NCBI GenBank assembly: GCA_018701215.1
Contig: JABIWH010000041.1
Span: 20,624-84,623, forward strand
Origin: Rhodospirillaceae bacterium
Lineage (GTDB): Bacteria; Pseudomonadota; Alphaproteobacteria; GCA-2731375
Direction: 5' to 3'
DNA: 64,000 nucleotides
Made by a program: the position numbers and the translations under genes. The notes below the pieces were generated by a model. The model was given only the letters and a program-made list of their open reading frames with translations. It was not told the origin of the DNA and did not search any database. Positions 1-7,458 of this stretch are shown here, in pieces (position 1 is the stretch's first letter; each line of letters begins with the position of its first letter).

Positions 1-1858
1 CCGGAATTCCATCCTGCAATTCGAAACGCAGTTCAATGGCTTCGCTTATTGTTCGGCGCAGCATGTCCTGTAGGCCAATGATCATGCTGGCAACGGCAAC
101 CGACCGCGGCTGCAGCGGTTGGGTGCGGGCGAACGCCAGCAGACGGTGGGTCAGAGCGGCGCCCCGCTCAACGGCGGCGAGGCTCTGACGCAGATGTTCC
201 TGATCCTGGCCCGCCAATGCAGCATCGCGCTCGATCAGCTGCAGGTTGCCCATGACAATACCTAGAAGATTGTTGAAGTCGTGAGCTATGCCGCCTGTCA
301 ATTGGCCAACCGCCTCCATTTTTTGCGCATGACGCAGTTGCTCCTCTTGTTTTACGGACTCCGTGATGTCAATCCAGATGACGAGCGTGCTGCCGTCAGG
401 CGTGCGATGTTCGCGCATTTCATGCCAACTGTCTGGGCTGCCCCTACCCTGCACCACAAGGACGCCTTCCGGATCGCGGTGACGCTTCATGCGTTCCCGT
501 ATCCATTGCTCTTCCCGGTCCTTGGCATCCGGGACAACGCCGTGCGTCACGGCCGCGCGGACGAATTCCTCAAATGTGGCGCCGGCAAAATCCTGACCAT
601 ACAGACTTTGGCGATGCTGGCGGGCGATGTCGTTTTGATAGATCAGGCGGTCATCGCTGTCATAAAGATCGACACTGTTTGGCATGCTGTCGAGCGCATC
701 CAAAAAACGCCGGTTGGCCTGGTCCGCCACCTCCCTGGCCTCGACCTCATCAGTGATGTCAGTGCTACTCCCGCGATAGCCTAGAAAGGCGCCGTGCTCA
801 TCGAATATCGGGATGCCTCCAGAACGGGTCCAGTGTTTTCGACCATCGGCGTATGTTCGCGAAGACACTAGATTCCGGTAGGGTTTTCGCTTGGCAACAT
901 CTTCGCGAGGGTCGTTCCCGCCGACCGGCCGTTCGAAAACCCGACCCATGTCCTCCGACGTCTTGCCGATAACGGAATCCCGCAGATCTCCGGTAATCTC
1001 ATAAAACCGATCGGAGAGATAAGTAAAGCGGCCCTCGGCATCCCGCTCCCAAAACACATCACTCGCCGCCTCGGCAAAATTGCGAATACGCTGTTGGTTA
1101 TGACGTGAAATCTTCTCAGCTTGTTTTTGTGCGGTGATATTCCGGCCTACGCCACGGTAGCCAGTAAACCCACCCTCCGCATTGTAAACCGGCTTGCCGC
1201 TAATGCTGATATCGACCATCTCGCCATTGGGCAGCATCCGGGAAAACTCAAAATTCGAGAACGGCTCCCTGGCCAGCAATTTCGCTTCGTGGGCCAGCAA
1301 TTTCTCTTCGTCCATATCAAAGAGGCCGGTTTCCCGGCGCGTCTTGCCAAGGAAATCTTCTTGCTTTGTTTCGGTAATCATTCCGAAATCCGTGGAGATA
1401 AGGGAGAAACGGAGATTTTCATCCTGTTCCCAAAACCAGTCCGCAGCTACTTCCGCGAAATCCTGGAATCGTTGCTCGCTTTGGCGCAGACCTTGCTCTG
1501 TACTCTTGAGCGGCGTGATATCCATAACGGTCGCCAGCGTCGCCACCATGCCTCCCCACTGAATTAGGACTGGCTGATTTGAAAGGTAAATGAGCCTCCC
1601 ATCCGAGTGGATTGCCTGAAACTCATAGGACGCGGGCGCATCGTGTCCGGAGAGACGGGCCGCAGAATACTTTCCAACCCGTCCACGATCATGCGTCGCG
1701 ACCAATTCCATGTACGACGGCAAATCAAGGATGTGGCTTGGCTGAGCATACCCGAATATTCTTGCAAGAGCCTTGTTCGCATACACAACTTTATCGTTTA
1801 TGAAAATCAGAATGCCTGCCCCGACGGCATCTAAAAGATCTGTATCTCCATCTTTCAT
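1..1858 (-). CDS. Multi-PAS sensor histidine kinase, C-terminus cut by window edge
   Basis: This is an incomplete gene; 619 codons are inside the window and it runs off the left edge. The translation shows about four PAS/PAC modules in succession (roughly residues 1-115, 125-250, 255-380 and 385-510), then a HisKA dimerisation segment with the motif AHDFNNLL, phospho-acceptor His526. The HDFNN variant is typical of soluble hybrid kinases, so a receiver domain may follow outside the window. There is no membrane segment, so it is probably a cytoplasmic sensor. The ATG at 1858 is preceded by GAGG at a 10-nt spacing. A FixK-type box lies 78 bp upstream and the neighbouring gene encodes an Fnr-like regulator, which suggests oxygen-linked expression. 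The input signal is unknown. Confidence 0.9.
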   Translation of the reverse strand, partial: MKDGDTDLLDAVGAGILIFINDKVVYANKALARIFGYAQPSHILDLPSYMELVATHDRGRVGKYSAARLSGHDAPASYEFQAIHSDGRLIYLSNQPVLIQWGGMVATLATVMDITPLKSTEQGLRQSEQRFQDFAEVAADWFWEQDENLRFSLISTDFGMITETKQEDFLGKTRRETGLFDMDEEKLLAHEAKLLAREPFSNFEFSRMLPNGEMVDISISGKPVYNAEGGFTGYRGVGRNITAQKQAEKISRHNQQRIRNFAEAASDVFWERDAEGRFTYLSDRFYEITGDLRDSVIGKTSEDMGRVFERPVGGNDPREDVAKRKPYRNLVSSRTYADGRKHWTRSGGIPIFDEHGAFLGYRGSSTDITDEVEAREVADQANRRFLDALDSMPNSVDLYDSDDRLIYQNDIARQHRQSLYGQDFAGATFEEFVRAAVTHGVVPDAKDREEQWIRERMKRHRDPEGVLVVQGRGSPDSWHEMREHRTPDGSTLVIWIDITESVKQEEQLRHAQKMEAVGQLTGGIAHDFNNLLGIVMGNLQLIERDAALAGQDQEHLRQSLAAVERGAALTHRLLAFARTQPLQPRSVAVASMIIGLQDMLRRTISEAIELRFELQDGIP

Positions 1859-1910
1859 TTTCCATATACCTCTACACTCTTATCTAATGAGACTTATAAA
1901 AAATGGGCCT

Positions 1911-1949
1911 CCTATAAAATATTCTTTGGACCTACTTGACGGATGTCAA
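1911..1949 (-). promoter_or_regulatory. FixK/Fnr-type box with -10-like hexamer in front of the PAS kinase
   Basis: On the minus strand TTGACATCCGTCAA (1949-1936) is a perfect palindrome fitting the FixK2 consensus TTGA(T/C)-N4-(G/A)TCAA. A TATAGG hexamer (1916-1911) begins 20 nt downstream, the geometry of a class II Fnr/FixK-activated promoter. The rest of this roughly 300-bp gap (1859-2156) shows no gene. Confidence 0.6.
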
Positions 1950-2156
1950 CGGCAGAGCGAAATGGCCGCTTATTGCAACAGGAGGCCATCCACATGGTCA
2001 CTAAATCAGTTTTAGGATCATTTCCGGTGTTCCCCCGATATCGAGTATCGGCTGTTGCTTACCGCATGATCCTTGCTGCGCCGATCCGCAATCGGATCTT
2101 TTCCTTCGCCGCCATGCCGTACTAAGACCCAGCAAAGCGGCCGCGGCCGCAGGCAA

Positions 2157-2876
2157 TTAGATGTCGGTGCCGATCTCTTCAAATACCAAATCCAAGTTAG
2201 GAATTATAGCCTGTCTGACGCCACGAAACTGGACCAGCCCATCTTCTTCGAGTTGCCGGGTGGTGCGTGAAATAGTCTCCGGAGCGGCACCGACCAATGC
2301 AGCCAGATCCCGGCGCGCGACTGGAATATCAAAAACATGCCCAACTTCCGGGTCGAGATGACCATACCGTTCATAGAATATCATTAGAACGTGTAGCAAC
2401 CGTGCTTTGACACCAATTGTTTGTACTTCGATGAAGGAATCTTCCAAGTCCTGGGCATCTTTTAAGCTGCGCCTGAGGAAGCGTTGGCCGACAGACGGCG
2501 AGTTCTCGATCAATTGCTGCACGATCGATTTGTTTATAAAGCAGACATGGCTGTCTTGAAGGACTTCCGCCGAATTGCGAAATGGTCTTTTTGATAGTAG
2601 CTCTTGATAGCCAACTGTTGTGCCCGGATGGCTTAGGCGTACCAAAATTGAATGGCCTTCCGCATCTAAACGACGCTCGCCCACCAGTCCTTCCTTTATG
2701 CAGTATATGCCTTCGCTCTCGTCACCTTGGTTGAAGAGAATTTCGCCAGGCTTCAACATTCGGTCATGCTTGTGGCGATTGACCAATTCCAGGTGTTCGA
2801 GTTCCAGGTTTCGCCATTCCGTCAATTGTCGCCTTGGGCACGTCACACAGCTATTTGGCCCATGTTCATCGGCCAT
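2157..2876 (-). CDS. Crp/Fnr family transcriptional regulator (Fnr-like)
   Basis: A 239-residue cytoplasmic regulator. An N-terminal CVTC motif (Cys10, Cys13) is followed by a cyclic-nucleotide-type beta-barrel, a dimerisation helix and a C-terminal winged helix whose recognition helix reads ETISR, the Glu-Ser-Arg set that in Fnr reads TTGAT half-sites. Cys112 lies where E. coli Fnr has its internal ligand Cys122, but the third N-terminal Fnr cysteine is absent; Cys59 is the only other candidate. The start at 2876 was chosen because GGGGAG sits about 7 nt upstream; an in-frame codon at 2942 would place the Fnr box inside the gene. A perfect Fnr box 53 bp upstream suggests autoregulation. Whether it binds a 4Fe-4S cluster cannot be settled from sequence. 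Confidence 0.92.
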   Translation of the reverse strand: MADEHGPNSCVTCPRRQLTEWRNLELEHLELVNRHKHDRMLKPGEILFNQGDESEGIYCIKEGLVGERRLDAEGHSILVRLSHPGTTVGYQELLSKRPFRNSAEVLQDSHVCFINKSIVQQLIENSPSVGQRFLRRSLKDAQDLEDSFIEVQTIGVKARLLHVLMIFYERYGHLDPEVGHVFDIPVARRDLAALVGAAPETISRTTRQLEEDGLVQFRGVRQAIIPNLDLVFEEIGTDI

Positions 2877-2928
2877 AAATATTCTCCCCATACGCCATCG
2901 AACGCAGTAATCCCGTGCCAGCAACATC

Positions 2929-2942
2929 TTGATCAACATCAA
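2929..2942. promoter_or_regulatory. Perfect Fnr box (TTGAT-N4-ATCAA)
   Basis: TTGATCAACATCAA matches the anaerobox consensus at all ten fixed positions. It lies between the Fnr-like gene (start 2876, leftward) and a small rightward gene (start 2967). If it acts as a class II site centred at -41.5 for the regulator gene, transcription would begin near 2894, leaving room for the Shine-Dalgarno; for the rightward gene the same spacing would fall past the ATG, so there it would more likely repress. Confidence 0.75.
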
Positions 2943-2966
2943 TGATGCGTGTGGCAGGGTAGCGTA

Positions 2967-3206
2967 ATGATCAGGCCATCCGCAAGAAGCATGCGAGAGG
3001 ATATTTTGGCGCCCCGTCGGAAGAATGCTGAAGAGGCCGCAAGTTTGATGATCAAACGCTATGGTCGATCAGCTTTGCATCAGATAGATCAGCGTATTGA
3101 AGAGCTTCGGTCCCATGGCGAGGGCGAAGCCCTCGAATTATGGCGTGAAATTAGAACAACCGCCGAATTCTTATTGAATACGACCCTAAGCGGCGACTCG
3201 AACTAG
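2967..3206 (+). CDS. Small protein of unknown function, 79 aa
   Basis: A short, mostly helical, charged protein with no signal peptide or membrane segment. The central part (AEEAASLMIKRYG, then a helix with RIEELR and LWREIRTTAEFLL) resembles small alphaproteobacterial proteins that begin with a Met-Ile-x-Arg-Tyr/His-Gly helix, but I cannot name a family. ATG 2967 is preceded by AGGG at 7 nt; an in-frame GTG lies 18 nt earlier. It is transcribed divergently from the Fnr-like regulator, with an Fnr box 25 bp before its start, so oxygen-dependent repression is plausible. A 7-bp hairpin follows the stop. Confidence 0.6.
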   Translation: MIRPSARSMREDILAPRRKNAEEAASLMIKRYGRSALHQIDQRIEELRSHGEGEALELWREIRTTAEFLLNTTLSGDSN

Positions 3207-3207
3207 G

Positions 3208-3224
3208 GCGATTGTTGCAATCGC
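3208..3224 (+). terminator. Short stem-loop after the small protein
   Basis: GCGATTG-TTG-CAATCGC forms a perfect 7-bp stem with a 3-nt loop just after the stop codon at 3204-3206. There is no T-run, so it may be an RNA stability element rather than an intrinsic terminator. I see no gene in the remaining gap up to 3462. Confidence 0.35.
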
Positions 3225-3462
3225 GCCTGCCCAGTAAAGGCCGCTTGTGGCCCACACCGCTGATAATGCCCGAAACATTGATGGGGCAGGGAAACCCGAT
3301 GGCGCACCTCTGCTGGCACTGCGCATTAGCGTTTTCTAACGGTCCGGAATGGGCACATTCGTCGCATACAGCGGCACACAGATCATTGCCGCCATTATCC
3401 CGATGGGGAGCCGAGATAGAGCGGGCGAAACAACCATATTGGTCTTAGGCGAATTCTAGCCT

Positions 3463-4278
3463 CTACACCGTATCGACCGTGTCTTTCGCCGCCGCCGCCG
3501 TCGCGCCGGCGACCTTGCGCAAGGTATTCATCTCGTTTTGGATAACCCGTTGCAGCATCCGTCCATCGGTCGAATGGAGAACAAAACGAGCGCCTAGCTT
3601 GATCGCCTTACTCGAGGTTTCTATGGTTTGCTGGTGCACCATCACCGGAATGTTGCGCGCGGCGCAGCGCTTTATGATGTCTTCGATCACACGTAAATAT
3701 TTCTTGTTTGAATAGTCGTCTGGAATACCCAGCGACGTGGACATATCATTCGGTCCAATGAAAACGCCGTCGATACCCCGAACGTTCAAAATCGCATCCA
3801 AATTCCGGTAGGCCGGTTCGGACTCGATGCCGATAATGACGAAGGACTCCTTGCGCCTGTTTTGCAGATACTTTCTGGTCTCCTTGCTGGGTAGTTCGTT
3901 TTTTTCAACGGCGCGGCGCAAATACTCGCCTTTTAACGGATGCCATTTCGCCGTTGCCGCGACCGCCTGGACTTCCTCTACCGTCTCGCAATAGGGCACC
4001 AGAACACCAGCCGTGCCCGCGTCCAACGCCATGGCGACCCATTCAGCTTTTGGCACCGGAACGCGGACAATCGGCGTGATGTCCGCGCGCGTCAGCATCC
4101 CGGTGAGCTGTTGAATTTCGGTGCGGTCCCGCGACCCGTGTTCGGAATCGATAATCGCGTAATCCAGCGTGCTGCCGGCCAGTACCTGTTCAAACCGCGT
4201 CGAAGCCATTTGGGACAGCATGCAGCCGAACACATGTCCGCCTGATTTTAATGTACGTCTGAGTTTGGCCGGGTTCAT
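3463..4278 (-). CDS. HpcH/HpaI family class II aldolase
   Basis: A 271-residue TIM-barrel enzyme of the family that cleaves 4-hydroxy-2-oxo-acids to pyruvate or a related keto acid plus an aldehyde. The active-site signature IDSEHG lies near residue 44, a metal-ligand Glu is in the segment GIESEPAYRN, and the metal Asp is in GVFIGPNDMS. The length is normal for the family (about 250-270), with a slightly extended Ala-rich C-terminus. The ATG at 4278 follows GAGGTGA. It diverges from a sugar-isomerase-like gene across a 226-bp gap, and the pair could act on the same hydroxy-acid or sugar-acid substrate. The true substrate is unknown. Confidence 0.9.
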   Translation of the reverse strand: MNPAKLRRTLKSGGHVFGCMLSQMASTRFEQVLAGSTLDYAIIDSEHGSRDRTEIQQLTGMLTRADITPIVRVPVPKAEWVAMALDAGTAGVLVPYCETVEEVQAVAATAKWHPLKGEYLRRAVEKNELPSKETRKYLQNRRKESFVIIGIESEPAYRNLDAILNVRGIDGVFIGPNDMSTSLGIPDDYSNKKYLRVIEDIIKRCAARNIPVMVHQQTIETSSKAIKLGARFVLHSTDGRMLQRVIQNEMNTLRKVAGATAAAAKDTVDTV

Positions 4279-4423
4279 AGCTCACCTCGTCAAGTTGATC
4301 GGTACGTTGTAATAGCCGACTTGCGCCGGTCATGCCAACGCTATCCCCTCTCGAATTAGTCCTGCGCAACCATGCGGGTTTGCAATTCCGCTTGGCCCAT
4401 GTCGCGGTTATGATCAAGATAAC

Positions 4424-4447
4424 GGCCGTGGGAATGCTCCCGCGGCC
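4424..4447. repeat. 24-bp imperfect inverted repeat in divergent intergenic region
   Basis: GGCCGTGGGA and TCCCGCGGCC pair around a 4-nt ATGC centre with one G-T wobble. It lies 58 bp upstream of the isomerase-like gene and could be a leader hairpin or an operator. No matching regulator gene is adjacent. Confidence 0.4.
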
Positions 4448-4504
4448 AACGCTAGCGGAGAGCGTGGGTGGAATATTGAAACCCGAGTGCGAGGTGGGCT
4501 GAAC

Positions 4505-5419
4505 ATGAAATTGGGACTTTTGACCGCGCCGTTCCCTGATACGGACCTTATGGTGATCGCCGACTGGACGGCGGCCGTGGGTCTGTCCGCACTGGAGATC
4601 GCCTGCTGGCCTGCGGGCGGCGGCGAGACGCGGCGCTATGCCGGCACTTCGCATATTGACGTCGGCGGCCTGAGCGGGGAGCAAGGCGGCGAGATCGTCA
4701 GCGCGCTGGCCGCAAAAGGCATCGAGATTTCGGGCCTTGGGTATTATCCCAATCCGCTGCACAACGATGCCGCCCACGGCGACGAGGTAATCGGACATCT
4801 CAAGAAGGTGATCACTGCCGCGGCACTGATGGGTGTGCCCGTGGTCAACACGTTCATCGGCGGCGACGGCACATTGAACCTGGACGAGAATTGGGCCCGG
4901 GCAACGGACATTTTTCCGCCGATCATCGCGCATGCCAGAGACTTGGGCGTGACGCTTGCCTTCGAAAACTGCCCAATGATCTTCAGCTACGACGAATGGC
5001 CGGGCGGGCACAATATTGCCTATTCTCCCAAGATCTGGCGGCGCATATTCGCGGAATGGGGCGATGCGGTGGGTATGAATTTTGATCCCAGCCATCTGGT
5101 CTGGCAGATGATCGACCAGGATCGTTTCATCGCCGAATTCGGCCCACGGATGGTGCATGTACATGCCAAAGACGTGATGATCGATCAGGATGGACTATAC
5201 GAAAATGGCGTGATGTCAGCGGGCATGGGCTGGCAGGTTCCACGTATGCCCGGACTGGGCGACGTCAACTGGAGCAAGTTTTTCTCGGGCCTTTACCGCG
5301 TTGGCTATGACGGCGCGGTCATCATCGAGCACGAAGACCAAAATTTCGAAGGTACTGACGAAAGGATCAAGCGCGGATTTCTTCTGGCACGGGACATTCT
5401 CGCCCCATTCGTGAAGTAG
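4505..5419 (+). CDS. Sugar phosphate isomerase/epimerase-like TIM-barrel protein
   Basis: A 304-residue xylose-isomerase-like barrel. Probable metal ligands are visible: Glu in AFENCPM, Asp and His in NFDPSHLVW, His in VHVHAKD, and a C-terminal Glu in IIEHEDQN. Members isomerise or epimerise keto sugars, inositols or hydroxypyruvate-type substrates in the cytoplasm. The ATG at 4505 has GAGG about 10 nt upstream; an earlier in-frame start at 4487 lacks one. The gene is divergent from an HpcH/HpaI aldolase. The next 200 bp (5420-5625) hold only a short direct repeat. The exact reaction is not assignable. Confidence 0.9.
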   Translation: MKLGLLTAPFPDTDLMVIADWTAAVGLSALEIACWPAGGGETRRYAGTSHIDVGGLSGEQGGEIVSALAAKGIEISGLGYYPNPLHNDAAHGDEVIGHLKKVITAAALMGVPVVNTFIGGDGTLNLDENWARATDIFPPIIAHARDLGVTLAFENCPMIFSYDEWPGGHNIAYSPKIWRRIFAEWGDAVGMNFDPSHLVWQMIDQDRFIAEFGPRMVHVHAKDVMIDQDGLYENGVMSAGMGWQVPRMPGLGDVNWSKFFSGLYRVGYDGAVIIEHEDQNFEGTDERIKRGFLLARDILAPFVK

Positions 5420-5420
5420 G

Positions 5421-5447
5421 CGACGCAATAGGCAACGACGCAATAGG
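5421..5447. repeat. 12-bp tandem direct repeat
   Basis: CGACGCAATAGG occurs at 5421-5432 and 5436-5447, a 15-bp period, immediately after the stop codon of the isomerase-like gene and between convergent genes. It probably arose by slippage. I see no gene in the remaining 5448-5625. Confidence 0.6.
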
Positions 5448-5625
5448 TGACGGATATTTCTGCAATAGACCTACAAAGTGTGGGCGCACGCATGCTCGCC
5501 GATTATTGGCAGTCACTGCCCAACATCAAATTAATTACCAGGCGCGCTTCATTCGGCCCTGCCGCCGTCAAGAATCTATTGCTGGATCGGAGCATTCACC
5601 ACGGGTGAGCCTCAATGGACAGGTA

Positions 5626-6507
5626 TTACCGCGCGATCAACCCCATGCGGCCGGCTTGATAGTCATCGAAGGCCTGCATCAGTTCCTCGCGGGTGTTCAT
5701 CACGAAGGGGCCATGGCGGGCGATGGGCTCCCCTATGGGCACGCCGCCGAACAGCAGGAAGCGCGCCGGGGTTTCCGCGCCCGCGTCCAGGGTCAGATCG
5801 ATGGCACCGCCGTCACCGAAGATGACCAATTGGCCTTCCTCGATAATCCGCGCCCGTGGCCCCACGGCAAGGCTGCCTTCGAACAGATACAGCGCCATCT
5901 GTTGCTCGGGCGGCATCACGGGTTTGGCCGTTGCGCCCGGTTGCATGTCCCAATCCTGCAGGGTGACCGGCACATAGGTATCGATTTTGGCGGTGACGCC
6001 ATAGGCCTCGCCTGCGATCACCTTGACCGTGACCAGGCCGTCTTCGCTGTGACCCAGGGGCATCTGATCGTTGGCGATGAATTGATAGCGTTGCGCCGCC
6101 ATCTTGTGTGCCGCCGGCAGGTTGAGCCAGATCTGAAAGGAGTGCGCCCGTCCCCCGCGTTCATGCATGGCGGGGCTGGGCATTTCCGAATGTACGATGC
6201 CCGAACCCGCCGTCATCCATTGCACATCGCCGGGGCGCATGATCTGGCTGTCGCCGGCGGAATCTTCGTGCAGCTTTTCGCCCGAGAGCAGATAACTAAT
6301 GGTTTCGAAACCGCGATGGGGATGGTCCGGCGCGCCCTGGGCCTCGCCGGGCGGCCAGTCTATGGGCCCAACCTCGTCCAGCATCAAAAACGGGTCCAGA
6401 TTATCCAGCTGTGCTGTCGGGAACGGCCGCCGCACAGGAAATCCCGCACCCTCCACGGTCCTTTGCGCCGTGATGACGTCCAGGATGTCCCTATGCTTCA
6501 TGGTCAT
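5626..6507 (-). CDS. Pirin family bicupin protein
   Basis: A 293-residue protein with the two cupin halves of pirins. The N-terminal iron-site motifs are present: DHPHRGFETI near residue 80, then a His a short way after it, and HSEMPSP further on, giving the usual three His and one Glu. Pirins include quercetin 2,3-dioxygenases and redox-sensing regulators; sequence does not separate them. The start lies 3 nt after the stop of the upstream SDR gene, so it is the last gene of the leftward catabolic operon. An alternative start is the Met two codons later. Confidence 0.9.
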   Translation of the reverse strand: MTMKHRDILDVITAQRTVEGAGFPVRRPFPTAQLDNLDPFLMLDEVGPIDWPPGEAQGAPDHPHRGFETISYLLSGEKLHEDSAGDSQIMRPGDVQWMTAGSGIVHSEMPSPAMHERGGRAHSFQIWLNLPAAHKMAAQRYQFIANDQMPLGHSEDGLVTVKVIAGEAYGVTAKIDTYVPVTLQDWDMQPGATAKPVMPPEQQMALYLFEGSLAVGPRARIIEEGQLVIFGDGGAIDLTLDAGAETPARFLLFGGVPIGEPIARHGPFVMNTREELMQAFDDYQAGRMGLIAR

Positions 6508-6510
6508 GTG

Positions 6511-7401
6511 CTATTTGGTATCCACCTTGGTCCACTCGGGCTTGTAATAGGGCCAGACATCGCCCCACATTTGTTGCCCGCCATCCACGGTCAGAACCTC
6601 GCCGGTGATGAATTTGCCCGAAGGTGCGGCCATATAGACCACCGCCTCGGCGATATCCATGGCGTCGCCCGAATGCAGCATGGGGTTAGAGACTTCGTAG
6701 CGCACCGCGGCATCGGGTGGATACAGCGAAAACGCCTCCGTTTCGCAACAGCCGGGCGCGACGCAGTTGACGCGGATGTTCAGCGGCGCCCATTCCACGG
6801 CCACGGTCTTGGACAGATAGATCACCCCGGCGCGGGCGGCGCAGCTATGGGCCATGTCGGTCAAACCACGCCAGATATCGGCGACGATATTGATGATCGA
6901 GCCCGCCTGTCCGCGATCGCGCCATTGCAGGGCGGCGGCCTGCATCATGTACCAGGTGCCGTTCAGGTTGGTATCGACCACCGCGTTCCAGCCCTTGGGC
7001 GTGATGTCCAGGGCGGGCAGGGGGAATTGACCGCCGGCGTTATTGACCAGCACATCCAGCTGGCCATGGTTTTCGAAGACATCAGCGATCATGGCGTTGA
7101 CCTCGTCCGGGTCGCGGATGGTCAATTGATAGGTATCACAGCGCCCGCCAAGGTTTTCGATATGGGCCTTGGCATTGGCCAGGCGGTCGGGATTACGGCC
7201 GCACAGCACCAGCGTTCCGCCCAGGCGGGCAAAGGCATAGGCGATGGCCTTGCCCAGGCCGCTGCCGCCGCCTGTTACCAGGGCGACCTTGCCCGCGAAC
7301 AAATCAGGCCGGTAGACCAATGGTTGCGCTAAAAGTTCTTCGTCGGTCCAGCCGAAGCTGGGGCCGGTGTCGGGTGCATCTGGGGTATCCGCGTCACTCA
7401 T
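6511..7401 (-). CDS. SDR oxidoreductase, trans-2-enoyl-CoA reductase (PECR)-like
   Basis: A 296-residue Rossmann-fold short-chain dehydrogenase. TGGGSGLG binds the cofactor and NNAGG follows in strand 4. At the position of the classical Tyr-x-x-x-Lys pair the segment reads HSCAARAGVIYL, so Tyr is Ser and Lys is Arg. This resembles peroxisomal trans-2-enoyl-CoA reductases and 2,4-dienoyl-CoA reductases, which also depart from the classical site. The neighbouring acyl-CoA dehydrogenase and CoA-ligase genes support an acyl-CoA substrate. Start 7401 has GAGG six nt upstream. It is co-directional with pirin, dehydrogenase, epimerase and ligase. Confidence 0.85.
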   Translation of the reverse strand: MSDADTPDAPDTGPSFGWTDEELLAQPLVYRPDLFAGKVALVTGGGSGLGKAIAYAFARLGGTLVLCGRNPDRLANAKAHIENLGGRCDTYQLTIRDPDEVNAMIADVFENHGQLDVLVNNAGGQFPLPALDITPKGWNAVVDTNLNGTWYMMQAAALQWRDRGQAGSIINIVADIWRGLTDMAHSCAARAGVIYLSKTVAVEWAPLNIRVNCVAPGCCETEAFSLYPPDAAVRYEVSNPMLHSGDAMDIAEAVVYMAAPSGKFITGEVLTVDGGQQMWGDVWPYYKPEWTKVDTK

Positions 7402-7458
7402 AACAGCCTCATGCAATCATCCGCGTCTAATTTTGACGCGCAACCACTATAGCCGCCG

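Noticed and set aside
3212..3448. 78-codon open frame after the small protein
   Set aside because: No ribosome site, odd His/Trp/Pro-rich composition and no homology cue. Treated as intergenic.
4190..5164. 324-codon open frame on the minus strand
   Set aside because: It is antisense to the isomerase-like barrel and overlaps the start of the aldolase gene; composition is unlike a folded protein.
5506..7332. 608-codon open frame on the plus strand
   Set aside because: It lies opposite the pirin and SDR genes, whose motifs are intact. It is a shadow of GC-rich codon use and shows no domain or start signal.
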